NCBI RefSeq assembly: GCF_030649675.1 | Contig: NZ_JAUTDR010000009.1 | Coordinates: 103,577-167,576, forward strand | Length of the DNA stretch: 64,000 nucleotides | From: Haliea sp. E1-2-M8 | Lineage (GTDB): Bacteria; Pseudomonadota; Gammaproteobacteria; Pseudomonadales; Halieaceae | Reading direction: 5' to 3' | In this document: piece by piece, positions 16,478 through 25,687 of the stretch | How the letters are laid out: each line of letters opens with the position of its first letter | Numbering within the stretch: position 1 is the stretch's first letter | Made by a program: the position numbers and the translations under genes | Notes under the pieces: generated by a model | Databases searched by the model: none | Told to the model about the DNA's origin: nothing | The model's input: only the letters and a program-made list of their open reading frames with translations

Positions 16478-18173
16478 GCGGGTCTCCCAGCGCGCGGTGC
16501 AGGGCAGCGGTAACGGTGCTCTCCTCCAGGTGCCGCCAGCGCCCGGCAATATGGCGGTCGGGTCGCACCAGGTAAAGGGTACCCGGCCCGGCGCCATAGC
16601 AGTCGGCGAGGTGGCGGCCGGGGTCCGCAATGGATTCGTCGCCCGCAATGGGATCAGAGCCCGCCTCTCCCACCACCAGCACTCGCAGGCGGGGATCAAC
16701 CTTGCGCAGAGTGGGCAGCAGGTTAGCGGCCGCGGCGTCGAGGTCGGCGTTGCCGGCGAAGTAAAGCAGCGTGAAGCCCGGCCCGATGTAGTCCAGCAGG
16801 AAATCACGTTCGCCCAGGCGGGTGTTCTGCAGGGGCGCTCCGGGTGGCGGGCCGGCCGGGAACACCTCCCCCTGACTTGCGGTGCTGGTCAGCGGACTGT
16901 CGTCGTAAATCCAGGGTTGTACCTGCCGCGGATCGGCAAATGGCCGCACGAACTTCTCGCTCAACGCCAACTCCAACACCGCCTTGCGCATGAGGCTGTA
17001 GCCCCGCGTGGGAGGCGTCATGAACCGTGAGCTTTTGCCGGCATTACGGAATACATCCAGGGTGGCGCCCCGCCGTTCGGGAGTAAAACTGTCCAACAGA
17101 CCCTCGGCAGCCCCGTGTTGCAGGGTGTAGGCGAGTTTCCAGGCGGCATTGGCGGCATCGGCAATGCCATTGTTGAGCCCGCGAACACCGAAAATTGGCA
17201 CGATATGGCCCGAATCTCCGATGAACAGGACCCGGCCATGGCGGTAGTCGTCCAGGCACAGGGTGTTGGCAGTGTAGATACTCCACCACTCCAGCTCCCA
17301 GTCGCCCCGGTGACCAATCATGGCGAGAATCGCCGCCACCCTGTCACGCACGGTATTTTCGGCTACCGCCTCTTCCGGATCCGCGCCCGCAGGCAGCTGC
17401 CAGTCCACCCGCCAGATATTGTCCGGCTGGCGGTGAATGAGAATGGTGGCCTCGGGGTTGGCGGACGACTCGAAAAAGGAGCGGCGCTCGGTGGGAAAAT
17501 CGTGCTCCATGCGAATATCGGCGATCACGTAGTTGCCCGGCAGGTTGCGGCCATTGAGGCGCAGGCCCAGCAGATTGCGCACCTCACTGCGGGCACCGTC
17601 CGCAGCGAGCAGGTATTGCCCGCGCAACGGGTAGTTACCCTGCGGCGTGGCTATACCGAGCTCGACACCCGCTTCATCCTGCGTGACGGCCGTCACCTCT
17701 GACAGCCAGCGGATATCAATCAGCCCGGGACAGTCCGCGGCGGCATCGATGAGGTACTGTTCGATGTACTGTTGCTGGAGGTTGTACATCGGCAAGAAGC
17801 GCTCGTCCGCCGAATGCGGCATGGAAAACTGATAGATAAGCTGGTCGCGGAAATAGCAGCGGCCGCTGGTCCAGCCCAGGCCCTTGGCCTCGAAACGCGC
17901 GACCACACCGAGCTGCTGCAGGGTCTCGAAACTGTAGCGGGAAATGCAGATTGCCCTGCTGCCGTCATTGACGGTGTTTTTCCTGTCCACCACGACCGAA
18001 GCCACCCCCAGTTGTGCCAGCGCCAGGGCGGCGGTCAAACCAACGGGGCCGGCCCCGGCAATGATCACCGGGTGCCGGGGGCTGGCACCGCCGAGTTCCG
18101 CAGGCGCGCGGAAGGGATACTCGGGATAATCAAAATACAGCGATTCCAGCTCGCCCCGGCCGGCAGGTCTCAT
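16461..18173 (-). CDS. FAD-dependent phenol hydroxylase, second MhaA/MhpA-like
   Basis: A 570-residue class A flavoprotein monooxygenase with GAGPVG at 40-45, LLAADGARSEVR (DG) and VLFIGDSGHIVPIFGVRGLN (GD). Compared with the hydroxylase at 13097 the GD loop reads GDSGH rather than GDAAH, so the substrate pocket probably differs. It lies 18 bases downstream of the NTF2-like gene and overlaps the DUF2783 gene, making a second two-component hydroxylase unit. It probably hydroxylates a phenolic acid derived from the substrate handled by this operon. Whether its product is homogentisate is unknown. Confidence 0.88.
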   Translation of the reverse strand: MRPAGRGELESLYFDYPEYPFRAPAELGGASPRHPVIIAGAGPVGLTAALALAQLGVASVVVDRKNTVNDGSRAICISRYSFETLQQLGVVARFEAKGLGWTSGRCYFRDQLIYQFSMPHSADERFLPMYNLQQQYIEQYLIDAAADCPGLIDIRWLSEVTAVTQDEAGVELGIATPQGNYPLRGQYLLAADGARSEVRNLLGLRLNGRNLPGNYVIADIRMEHDFPTERRSFFESSANPEATILIHRQPDNIWRVDWQLPAGADPEEAVAENTVRDRVAAILAMIGHRGDWELEWWSIYTANTLCLDDYRHGRVLFIGDSGHIVPIFGVRGLNNGIADAANAAWKLAYTLQHGAAEGLLDSFTPERRGATLDVFRNAGKSSRFMTPPTRGYSLMRKAVLELALSEKFVRPFADPRQVQPWIYDDSPLTSTASQGEVFPAGPPPGAPLQNTRLGERDFLLDYIGPGFTLLYFAGNADLDAAAANLLPTLRKVDPRLRVLVVGEAGSDPIAGDESIADPGRHLADCYGAGPGTLYLVRPDRHIAGRWRHLEESTVTAALHRALGDPHERDA

Positions 18174-18191
18174 GACAACGGTTACACCCGG

Positions 18192-18563
18192 TTACAGTGA
18201 TTCAAACAACTTGGCCACAATATGCCACTGGCCATCGATCTCGAGCAACTGGAAGTGGTTCACGAAATCCATCCCCAGATACCCTGTCTCCCGCAATACT
18301 GCGGTGGCAATGCGGCCATCCATGTGGACAGTATCAATGCGTGCATCGTAGCGCAAACCCGAGGCAACCGGTGCCGGATTAGCGCCTACCGCAGTGAAAA
18401 AAGGCTCCGGGCTGCCGGTAACGAGTTCACCCGCCAGGTAGCCGCTCATTATGGCCGAGGGATGGAACAGCGCACGCAGTGCCAATACGTCGCCCCGGCC
18501 GCAGGCATCCACGTAGGACTGGATCACCACCTGCACCGCCGCCAGATGCTCTGAACGCGCCAT
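18192..18563 (-). CDS. NTF2-like (putative lumazine-binding, PF12893 type) protein
   Basis: A 123-residue alpha+beta barrel protein, start MARSEHLAAV. The pattern SYVDACGRGDVLALRALFHP, then SGYLAGELVTGSPEPFF and the terminal QWHIVAKLFESL, is that of the Lumazine_bd_2/SnoaL-like group. The start at 18563 is supported by GGGAGGG about 9 bases upstream. The open frame to 18683 runs back into the HDAC-like gene and is rejected. Members bind small hydrophobic ligands or act as isomerases/hydrolases, and no catalytic residues can be assigned here. It lies between the HDAC-fold and hydroxylase genes of the operon. Confidence 0.82.
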   Translation of the reverse strand: MARSEHLAAVQVVIQSYVDACGRGDVLALRALFHPSAIMSGYLAGELVTGSPEPFFTAVGANPAPVASGLRYDARIDTVHMDGRIATAVLRETGYLGMDFVNHFQLLEIDGQWHIVAKLFESL

Positions 18564-18588
18564 CAGCGTGGCCCTCCCGATATAGCCC

Positions 18589-19713
18589 TCACGAGCGGCA
18601 CGGCAGCGTGTGCAGCAGGGCCTCCGCCAGGGCGATGGCCTCGGCCTGATGCGGCTGCAGGTCCTGCCCACCGAGCGCCCCATGCATCTCCAGGAAAGGA
18701 TCGACGGTACCGGTTACGGCGCCACTCAGCTCCTCCATGACCGCAAGCCCGAAGAAGGGCACGGTCCAGGTGTTGTAGCCGCCCTCGTGACACATCAGCA
18801 GGCGGCCGCCGCAGTGACGCTCGGCAGCCTGACGCAATTTGCGGGCAAGACTGCGGTAGCCATCGCTGTGCATCTGCATGCGTCCGAGCGGATCGTAGGC
18901 ACCGGCATCGAACCCCGAGGGCACGATGATCAGCTGCGGCTGGAAGCGGTCGAGCGCGGGGATCACCACCCGATCCCAGGCCTCCTCATAGGCACCCACG
19001 CCGGATCCGGGAGGCAGCGGCACATTGATGTTAAAACCGGCGCCTGCACCTTCACCATTCTCGTGCCGGTAGCCGGAATCGGGCGGAAAGCAGTTGTCCT
19101 GATGCACGGAAATGGTCAGCGCCCGCGGGTCATCGTAGAACGCGCTCTGGGTACCATTGCCGTGATGCACATCCCAGTCGACAAAGGCGATACGCTCGAG
19201 CCCGAAATGCTCAAAGGCATGCAAGCCGGCGATCGCCGCATTACCGAACAGGCAGAAGCCCATACCCATATCCGCCAGGGCATGGTGACCCGGAGGCCGC
19301 ACCAGGGCATAGGCATTATCGACCTCCCCCGCCATCAGCGCCTCCAGCGCCGCGAGTACCCCGCCCGCCGACAGCATGGCAATCTCATAGCTGCCCCGCC
19401 CCAGAGGAGTGAAGGGGCCTGCGTCGCCACCTACACCCGCGCTCAACGTCCTGACTTTTTCCAGGTGCTCACGGGTATGAAAGCGAAGGATTTCCTCCTC
19501 CGTGGCCTCCCTTGGCACAATGACGTGGAGCTGTGGGGTCAGGCCCGCCACTTCCAGCAGGTTGCGGAAGCGGCGTTTGGTTTCCGGATTTTCCGCATGC
19601 GTGTCTGGCTGCACCGGATTGCCATAGGGCATCGGCCCGGCGTAATTGCCGGTGTTGTGCCACATGTAAAGCTCGTGGGCGACAAAGCCCGTCTTGCGCG
19701 TAGCGGCCTGCAT
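18589..19713 (-). CDS. HDAC-fold zinc amidohydrolase (histone deacetylase/acetylpolyamine amidohydrolase family)
   Basis: A 374-residue arginase-fold deacetylase. The catalytic His pair is H143-H144 (RPPGHHA), and the zinc ligands lie in DWDVHHGNGT (D181, H183) with a further Asp in SGFDAG. GGYN near the C-terminus carries the usual glycine-rich loop. Bacterial members remove acyl groups from polyamines or other N-acyl amines. Here the enzyme sits 4 bases after an amidase gene in an operon with an amidohydrolase and a TonB receptor, so an N-acyl small molecule is more likely than a protein substrate. Confidence 0.92.
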   Translation of the reverse strand: MQAATRKTGFVAHELYMWHNTGNYAGPMPYGNPVQPDTHAENPETKRRFRNLLEVAGLTPQLHVIVPREATEEEILRFHTREHLEKVRTLSAGVGGDAGPFTPLGRGSYEIAMLSAGGVLAALEALMAGEVDNAYALVRPPGHHALADMGMGFCLFGNAAIAGLHAFEHFGLERIAFVDWDVHHGNGTQSAFYDDPRALTISVHQDNCFPPDSGYRHENGEGAGAGFNINVPLPPGSGVGAYEEAWDRVVIPALDRFQPQLIIVPSGFDAGAYDPLGRMQMHSDGYRSLARKLRQAAERHCGGRLLMCHEGGYNTWTVPFFGLAVMEELSGAVTGTVDPFLEMHGALGGQDLQPHQAEAIALAEALLHTLPCRS

Positions 19714-19717
19714 GCCG

Positions 19718-21160
19718 TTACCTCCGTGTTTGGGATTTGAATTGGTCCGCGATCAGCGGCCAGGGCTGCGCCTGTTCCAGGCTTGCGGCCAGGGCCAGCA
19801 GCAGGTCTTCACGACCCTGGCTGGCGGCAAACTGAATACCGAACGGCAGCCCACTTTCGCTGCGTCCCAGGGGCAGGGAAATGGCCGGTTGCCCGGTGAC
19901 GTTGAACACGGCGGTAAACGGGGCGTCGCGAAAGACCTGATCGGTCCAGCTGCGGGCTGTGTAATTGCCGCCGGCAGATGCATGCTCACCCACAGGCCAG
20001 GGCAACTGGGCCACCGTTGGTGTCACCAGAATATCGTGGCGGGTAAAAAAGTGACCGAAGTCGCGACTGACCAGATTGAAATAGTCCTCCACGTGCAGCA
20101 GATCCACTGCCGACAGGTGCATGCCGTGTTCGTAAATTGCCAGCGTTGCCTGCTCCAGACTGTTGCTATTGACCTCGCGCCCGGTGGCGGCGCAGATGTC
20201 CATCACCCAGTGGGCGATATGGGCAGACCAGAGATCCGTGTTGGCCTGGGCAAAACGGCCTCCATCAAGTGCCGGCGCGCCTTCCTGCACCTGGTGCCCC
20301 ATGCCTGCCAGCAGACTTGCGGTAGCCTCGAGCGCAGCGCGAATGGTGGGATCCACCGGCACACCCGACCAGGGCTCGGTGCTAAAAGCAATGCGCAGGC
20401 CGCCAGGCAGCTTTAGGGGCTCTGTATAGGGTCGATCCGGTGGCGCGATAACATAGGGGTCACCGATGCCCGGGCCCTGCACCGCGTCCAGCATGGCCGC
20501 GCAGTCGCGCACTGTGCGCGTTAACACGAATTCGATACCCAGACCGCCGAGCCCGTCAGCGGCGCCCGGACCGATGGGAACCCGTCCGCGACCCGGCTTG
20601 AGCCCCACCAGTCCGCAACAGGAGGCGGGAATGCGGATCGAGCCGCCACCATCATTGGCATGGGCCACCGGCACGATGCCCGCGGCCACCGCCGCGGCGC
20701 TGCCACCGCTGGAACCACCGGGACTGCGCGACACATCCCAGGGGTTGCGGGTCGCGCCAAAGGCAACAGTCTCGGTTGCACAGTTGTACCCCATCTCCGG
20801 AACCGCGGTCCGCCCCAGGGTCACAAGCCCTGCCTGCCGAAAGCGGGCCATCAGATCGGAGTCAGCAGGCGCAACCAGGCCCCGAGCAAGCCGGGAGCCC
20901 ATCTCCGAGCACCGGCCCTGGGCCTGCAATACCAGATCCTTGATCAGAAATGGTACCCCGGCAAAGGTCGCTCCCGGCGGTATCGCCGCCAGATCGGCAT
21001 CGATGTCGTCGAAAACCTCTACCAGGGCATTGATCCGGGGATTCCAATCTTCCGCCAGGGCGAGCGCACAGTCCGCGAGCTCCGTCGCAGTGACTTCGCG
21101 GCTACGGACCAGCTCCGCGAGCCCCAAAGCGTCGTACTGCAGGTACTCCGTTACATCCAT
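19718..21160 (-). CDS. Amidase-signature family enzyme
   Basis: A 480-residue amidase with the Ser-cisSer-Lys triad visible as K74 (FLIKDLV), S150 in [10 protein letters not shown] and nucleophile S174 in [11 protein letters not shown]. The fold and length fit aryl/acylamidases. It is cytoplasmic (no signal peptide) and lies 11 bases after the TonB receptor gene and 4 before the HDAC-fold gene. The family hydrolyses linear amides, including N-acyl amines. The partner genes suggest an aromatic or fatty amide imported by the receptor. Confidence 0.94.
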   Translation of the reverse strand: MDVTEYLQYDALGLAELVRSREVTATELADCALALAEDWNPRINALVEVFDDIDADLAAIPPGATFAGVPFLIKDLVLQAQGRCSEMGSRLARGLVAPADSDLMARFRQAGLVTLGRTAVPEMGYNCATETVAFGATRNPWDVSRSPGGSSGGSAAAVAAGIVPVAHANDGGGSIRIPASCCGLVGLKPGRGRVPIGPGAADGLGGLGIEFVLTRTVRDCAAMLDAVQGPGIGDPYVIAPPDRPYTEPLKLPGGLRIAFSTEPWSGVPVDPTIRAALEATASLLAGMGHQVQEGAPALDGGRFAQANTDLWSAHIAHWVMDICAATGREVNSNSLEQATLAIYEHGMHLSAVDLLHVEDYFNLVSRDFGHFFTRHDILVTPTVAQLPWPVGEHASAGGNYTARSWTDQVFRDAPFTAVFNVTGQPAISLPLGRSESGLPFGIQFAASQGREDLLLALAASLEQAQPWPLIADQFKSQTRR

Positions 21161-21171
21161 GCGCCTGCGTC

Positions 21172-23619
21172 CTATTGCCCGAAGTTGTAGTTCAGCGTTA
21201 TCCCGACGGTTCGGGGCATGCCATAGCTACGCACAAAGGGACCATTGCCACCCGTGTAGGCGGCGGGATAATAGTCCTCGTCGGTGAGATTTCGCGTCCA
21301 CACCAGGGCCCGCCACTGGCCATCGGCAGAGCCAACGCCGAGCCGGGCGTTGAACAGGGTGTAGTCTTCGGTCGCATCCTCCGGGGATACGCCACCGGTG
21401 GTGTCATCGGTAAAGCTGACATCGCCGGCCACTTCCAGCACCAGGCCGTTGGCCAGGGGCCATTCGTAGCTGACCAGGCCAGCGTAGGACCACTCCGGCG
21501 CCTGTGCCAGCTCAATACCCGAGACATCGCGCCGCACCGTCACCGGCCAGCTGCTCTGTACCGGGTCTACCGCGTTCCATTTGGTGACCTCGGTATCCAG
21601 CCAGGCAACGCCCAGGTTGACGTTGAGGCCGGTCACCGGTTGCCACTTGAGATCAACTTCGGCGCCGGTGATTTCAGACTCGGGCACATTGGTCAGGCCG
21701 GAGATGTTGCCGACAAAAGTTACGGCCGTGTCCTGCTCCTGCTTGTCTTCGTAGTCGTAGAAGAAGGTGGCGGCATTGAGCTGCATCCGGCCCTCCAACA
21801 ATGTGGCCTTCATCCCCACTTCATAGGAGGTGAGCTTCTCCTCGTCGTAGGGGGTCAGCTGCTGGGTGGTATTGGAGTTGGCACCGTTGAAGCCGCCGGA
21901 CTTGAAGCCCACCGAGACCATGCCGTACATCAGGAGGTCATCGTTGAGCGAGTAATCGAGGCCCACCTTGCCCATCCAGCGATCGGTACTGATGGAGTCT
22001 TCATAGACCTGAAACGCATCGTTTACCCGGGGCGTGCCGATAACTGCAAAAATGTAATCGGGCGAGGTCGGGTCATCATTGATGGTGCCGCAGTCTCCCG
22101 GGCCGAGGTTGGCACCGAAGTTTGCGTTGAGGAAATTGCCCAGGCTGCCGTCCTCGGCGACGAAAGTACAGCCAGCCCAATCCCTGTCTTCCTCGGTGTA
22201 GCGCGCCCCCAACGTCAACCGCCAGGCGTCGGTAAACTGCCACTCCACATGACCAAATACAGCGGCGGATTCAGTTTCCTGACTGTACTTGGTATCCAGC
22301 TCCAAAATCGGGGTCGCCGCAAACAGGTCTACACCCCAGGGAATGGAGCCAAATCCGAATACCGAGTCGGACATGAAGTAATGGTAGTACTCGTCCATCT
22401 CATCCTTGGCATAGTAAAGCCCCCCGACCCAGTTTACCGGTCCGGTATCACCCGAGAGACGCAGCTCCTGCGAAAACACCTCCAGGTCCGTGGTATTGAT
22501 ATTGCTGGAATCGTTGTAGAAGCCTCCATCCCAGTCATTGGCTTCCTCGCGCTCAAATTCGTTGTAGCCGGTGACCGAGGTCAGAGTCATGGAGCCGATA
22601 TCCCACTCCAGGCGGGCGGCGAAACCGGTCAGTTCATTGTCGCGCCGGGGCCTGATGTTAAAGGTCTTGCCGGTGATGGGACTGGTATAATTGTTGGTCC
22701 AGTCAGCAACTTCGTTGTCACCCGTGGAATACCAGGGCGGGGTCTCGCCGAAATTGCTGCCAGTGGGCAGCAGGTACTCGTCCAGAGGCGTATAGGGGTT
22801 GGTAAACTCGCCCAGCCCGAAAGGGGTTCCACCGTAGGCGGTGTTCGCCTTGTTCTCCGAGTCGTCCTTGACATAATGGGTGCTCAACATCAGGCGCACA
22901 GTGTCGCTGATATCCAAATTCACGATCCCGCGCAGTGCGGTCGCATCCTTCTCGCCCAGCTTGTCGTCGCGGGTTGCGCTCTTCTGCCACCCTTTGCTGG
23001 ACTGGATGGTCTTGAAGGCCAGTCGGCCCTGGGCCAGGTCGTTGCCGCCGGTTACGAAACCCTCCAGGTCCCAGGTGGAATAGCTGCCGTAACTCGCGGT
23101 GGCACCGGCGCCGAACTCCCGGGTGGGCTTGTTGCTGATGAAATTGATCTGGCCCGCGGTGGTGTTGCGGCCATAGAGATCGCCCTGGGGGCCCTTCAGG
23201 ACTTCAACCCGCTCGGTGTCAAAGACCAGGCCCCGGGTCATGACCGTGTAGGGCATGGCGACTTCGTCAAAGTAAATACCGACTGTGGACGACGCCGCAG
23301 TGGAGTAGTCCTGGAAGCCCACACCGCGGATGGTATACAGGGGCACGCCAGTAGCCGCGGTCTCATTCACCGTAAGACCGGGTGTGAGCATGGCGATATC
23401 TTCCGCCGTCAGCACACCGAAGTCCCGCAGCTGGTCGCCGGTAAAGGCATTGATAGTGATGCCTACGTCATTGGCGCTCTGGGCCCGCTTCTGAGCTGTT
23501 ACAACCACTTCTTCAAGCTGGGCGTGGGCAACCGTGGCGCCTGTGGCCAGCGTTGCCAGAAGTACCGCAGCGCTGAGCTGGCGGCGTTGTAATCCTGTAG
23601 CAGGGTGTATAGGTGCCAT
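21172..23619 (-). CDS. TonB-dependent outer-membrane receptor
   Basis: An 815-residue receptor: signal peptide to about residue 35 (ending ATVAHAQ), a TonB-box-like [10 protein letters not shown], a plug domain containing [14 protein letters not shown] and a 22-strand-type barrel ending in an aromatic-rich strand (LNYNFGQ). The start at 23619 is chosen over 23625 because the AGGGG box sits 7 rather than 1 base away. The type is the large IroN/FyuA-like group common in marine gammaproteobacteria for hydrophobic nutrients. It lies between two amide-hydrolase genes, so the cargo is probably an amide or acylated compound rather than iron chelate. This is inference. Confidence 0.94.
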   Translation of the reverse strand: MAPIHPATGLQRRQLSAAVLLATLATGATVAHAQLEEVVVTAQKRAQSANDVGITINAFTGDQLRDFGVLTAEDIAMLTPGLTVNETAATGVPLYTIRGVGFQDYSTAASSTVGIYFDEVAMPYTVMTRGLVFDTERVEVLKGPQGDLYGRNTTAGQINFISNKPTREFGAGATASYGSYSTWDLEGFVTGGNDLAQGRLAFKTIQSSKGWQKSATRDDKLGEKDATALRGIVNLDISDTVRLMLSTHYVKDDSENKANTAYGGTPFGLGEFTNPYTPLDEYLLPTGSNFGETPPWYSTGDNEVADWTNNYTSPITGKTFNIRPRRDNELTGFAARLEWDIGSMTLTSVTGYNEFEREEANDWDGGFYNDSSNINTTDLEVFSQELRLSGDTGPVNWVGGLYYAKDEMDEYYHYFMSDSVFGFGSIPWGVDLFAATPILELDTKYSQETESAAVFGHVEWQFTDAWRLTLGARYTEEDRDWAGCTFVAEDGSLGNFLNANFGANLGPGDCGTINDDPTSPDYIFAVIGTPRVNDAFQVYEDSISTDRWMGKVGLDYSLNDDLLMYGMVSVGFKSGGFNGANSNTTQQLTPYDEEKLTSYEVGMKATLLEGRMQLNAATFFYDYEDKQEQDTAVTFVGNISGLTNVPESEITGAEVDLKWQPVTGLNVNLGVAWLDTEVTKWNAVDPVQSSWPVTVRRDVSGIELAQAPEWSYAGLVSYEWPLANGLVLEVAGDVSFTDDTTGGVSPEDATEDYTLFNARLGVGSADGQWRALVWTRNLTDEDYYPAAYTGGNGPFVRSYGMPRTVGITLNYNFGQ

Positions 23620-23674
23620 GATCATTCCCCTCGATAATTGGTCATTGAATGCGTGCGTTGCTTTGCGGCGCGGA

Positions 23675-25426
23675 CTACTGGACCGTGCCGCTTGTTGCAT
23701 AGACGGTGTTGCCGGCAAACAAGGTGCGCAGGATCCGGGTTTCGCTGATGTCCTGCGGCTCAATGGCAAAAAGATCCCGATCCAGCACGATCATGTCCGC
23801 GGACTTGCCGATCTCGATCGAGCCTGTTGTGTGTTCAAGACGCATTGCCCTGGCCCCCTCCAGGGTCATGATCCGCAGCGCATCGCCCAGGCTGATGGCT
23901 TCCTCGGGCCAGAAGCTGCCGGGGAACTGCCCGCGCGGATCCTGCCGGGTCACCAGGGCCTCGATACCCAGCCAGGGGTCGATGGTTTCCACCGCGGCGG
24001 GCCAGTCAGAACCCGCCAGCACCGGAGCATTCGCCTTGAGAAGGCTCCTGACGGGGAAATACTGCTCACCCCTTGGCGAGCCTACGGCGCCTACTACGGA
24101 ATCAATGATTGGTGAGGGATGCCAGAGATAGGGAGAAAGGTCGGCCACCGCGTTCAGCTCGGCAAACCGTGGCAGGTCCTGCGGATCGATATAGCCGGCA
24201 TGTGCCAGTTCGTGACGCAGGCCAGAATCGCCGTTGGCGACACGCGCGGCCTCGATGGCATCCAGCGCCACGCGCACCGCCCGGTCACCGGCGGTGTGGA
24301 TCTTGACCGTGTAGCCGCGCTTGTCCAGCTCGATCAGATCCCGTGTCAGCAGTTCGGGATCCAGGTGCAGCATTCCCCGATGCGACTCGGCATCGGCGTG
24401 CTCTGGCGTGTAGGGCTCCAGCATCGCGGCGGTACGCGACGCGGTGGGGACTCCGTCCATAAACAGCTTCACAAACGCGGTGTGCAGCCCGGCACTGGCG
24501 TAGCGGTCGCGCTGCTCGTCGATTGCCGCGTAGTCCAGCGGCTCGCTGCGATGACCGTAGGGAGTCTGGACCCCCAGGGCCAGGTGCGCGCTCAGATCGC
24601 CCGCAACTTCAAGCGCCTGGAAGGCGGCCATGGCGCGGGGCTCGGAGTAGGCTTCCTTGAGGCCGGTGATACCAAAGCTGTTGGCGATGCGCAGGGCCTC
24701 CCGGGCGCCGGCTCGCAACTCTTCCTCACTCCACTCCGGTAGCTGATCCGACACTCGTTTCTTGACACCTTCCAGCAGGAGGCCATTGGGCTCACCGGTC
24801 ACCGGATCACGGACAATGGTGCCGTCCGCGGGGTCCGGGGTGTCCCGGTCGATACCGGCAAGCTCCAGGGCGCGGCTGTTGAGCCAGCCATTGTGGTTGC
24901 TGTCATCACTCAGCAACACGGCCTTGTCACCCGAGACTACATCCAGAAACGCCCGGGGCGACTCGATCTGGTGAGTATCGAAAAAACCGCTGTCCCACTG
25001 CCCGCCGCGTATCCACACGGCGTCGGGGTTATCGGCCACGCACTCGGCCACCCGCCGGGCAATCTGTTCCGGCGTGGACGAGAACGGGAAGTTGCACTCA
25101 TAGAGGCTCTTCACACCGCCGCGCTGGGCATGCACGTGGGCATCATTGATACCGGGCATGACCATGGCACCCTGCAGGTCGACCACTGTCGTGGCCGGCC
25201 CGCGATAAGCCTCCGCGCCGGCACGATCGCCAACGTGCACAAAGTGCCCATCCCGGATCGCGACGGCGTCGGCCCAGGGCTGGTCGGGGTTTACGGTATA
25301 GATACGCGCATTGAGATAGATCGCATCCGCAGCGGTGGACGCCGGGTCAGCGGCGGAGAATTGCGCGACCAGGACCAACAGGCTTCCTGCAATCGCGTTC
25401 GCCCAATTTGTTATCGGTCGTTGCAT
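23675..25426 (-). CDS. Exported YtcJ-type metal-dependent amidohydrolase
   Basis: A 583-residue amidohydrolase-superfamily protein (amidohydrolase 3 group) with an N-terminal signal peptide (about residues 1-26, ending FSAAD), so probably periplasmic. The metal-binding HxH is H97/H99 (NDAHVHA). Later family motifs include IHTAGDRAVR, ELAHAGYI and LAGSDWPA. It opens the seven-gene operon that continues through the TonB receptor, 55 bases downstream. YtcJ-like enzymes act on amides, carbamates and related bonds with varied substrates, and the precise bond cannot be read here. Confidence 0.92.
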   Translation of the reverse strand: MQRPITNWANAIAGSLLVLVAQFSAADPASTAADAIYLNARIYTVNPDQPWADAVAIRDGHFVHVGDRAGAEAYRGPATTVVDLQGAMVMPGINDAHVHAQRGGVKSLYECNFPFSSTPEQIARRVAECVADNPDAVWIRGGQWDSGFFDTHQIESPRAFLDVVSGDKAVLLSDDSNHNGWLNSRALELAGIDRDTPDPADGTIVRDPVTGEPNGLLLEGVKKRVSDQLPEWSEEELRAGAREALRIANSFGITGLKEAYSEPRAMAAFQALEVAGDLSAHLALGVQTPYGHRSEPLDYAAIDEQRDRYASAGLHTAFVKLFMDGVPTASRTAAMLEPYTPEHADAESHRGMLHLDPELLTRDLIELDKRGYTVKIHTAGDRAVRVALDAIEAARVANGDSGLRHELAHAGYIDPQDLPRFAELNAVADLSPYLWHPSPIIDSVVGAVGSPRGEQYFPVRSLLKANAPVLAGSDWPAAVETIDPWLGIEALVTRQDPRGQFPGSFWPEEAISLGDALRIMTLEGARAMRLEHTTGSIEIGKSADMIVLDRDLFAIEPQDISETRILRTLFAGNTVYATSGTVQ

Positions 25427-25687
25427 GACGGGCTCCGGGTATGTGTTCGGAGCCTCTGATATTAGTGCCGGCGCTGCTATCGCTTATTGACAGAAGTGGA
25501 CAAAAGCTTGACCAAATACCACGTGGGAGCGCAGTCCCTGCGCGATTCAGGCCCAGACAACATCGCCCGCGGACAAGGTGAATGGCCGCGTAGCGGACAG
25601 AGAAGGTGGCCTGGGCCAGCGGGCTCCCACCCTGTAGGAGCGCACTCTGTGCGCGATCGCCCGCGGAGCGGGCTCCCACAGGAGAGT
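25427..25687. other. Intergenic region between the two amine/amide operons
   Basis: This 261-base stretch separates the AraC regulator stop from the amidohydrolase start. The proximal part (25427-25520) should hold the operon promoter, with a TAATAT-like element on the minus strand but no convincing -35. The distal part (25523-25682) is filled with REP-like palindromes, listed separately. No gene is seen. Confidence 0.7.
25523..25682. repeat. REP-like palindromic cluster (two inverted units)
   Basis: GTGGGAGC at 25523-25530 is matched by GCTCCCAC at 25623-25630, and TGTAGGAGC at 25633-25641 by GCTCCCACA at 25672-25680. Inside are small hairpins: CGCAG-TCC-CTGCG, GCGCA-CTCTG-TGCGC and GCCCGC-GGA-GCGGGC. 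The layout is that of REP/BIME elements known from pseudomonads and relatives, which are spread by RAYT transposases and can act as transcription barriers or mRNA stabilisers. No RAYT gene is in the window. The position between operons fits a boundary role. Confidence 0.8.

Noticed and set aside
21175..23592. Plus-strand open frame of 805 codons
   Set aside because: It is exactly antisense to the TonB receptor gene. It lacks recognisable domains and arises from GC-rich third-position bias.
25523..25682. CRISPR-like repeats
   Set aside because: Units are inverted, not regularly spaced direct repeats, and match REP/BIME layout. No cas gene is nearby.
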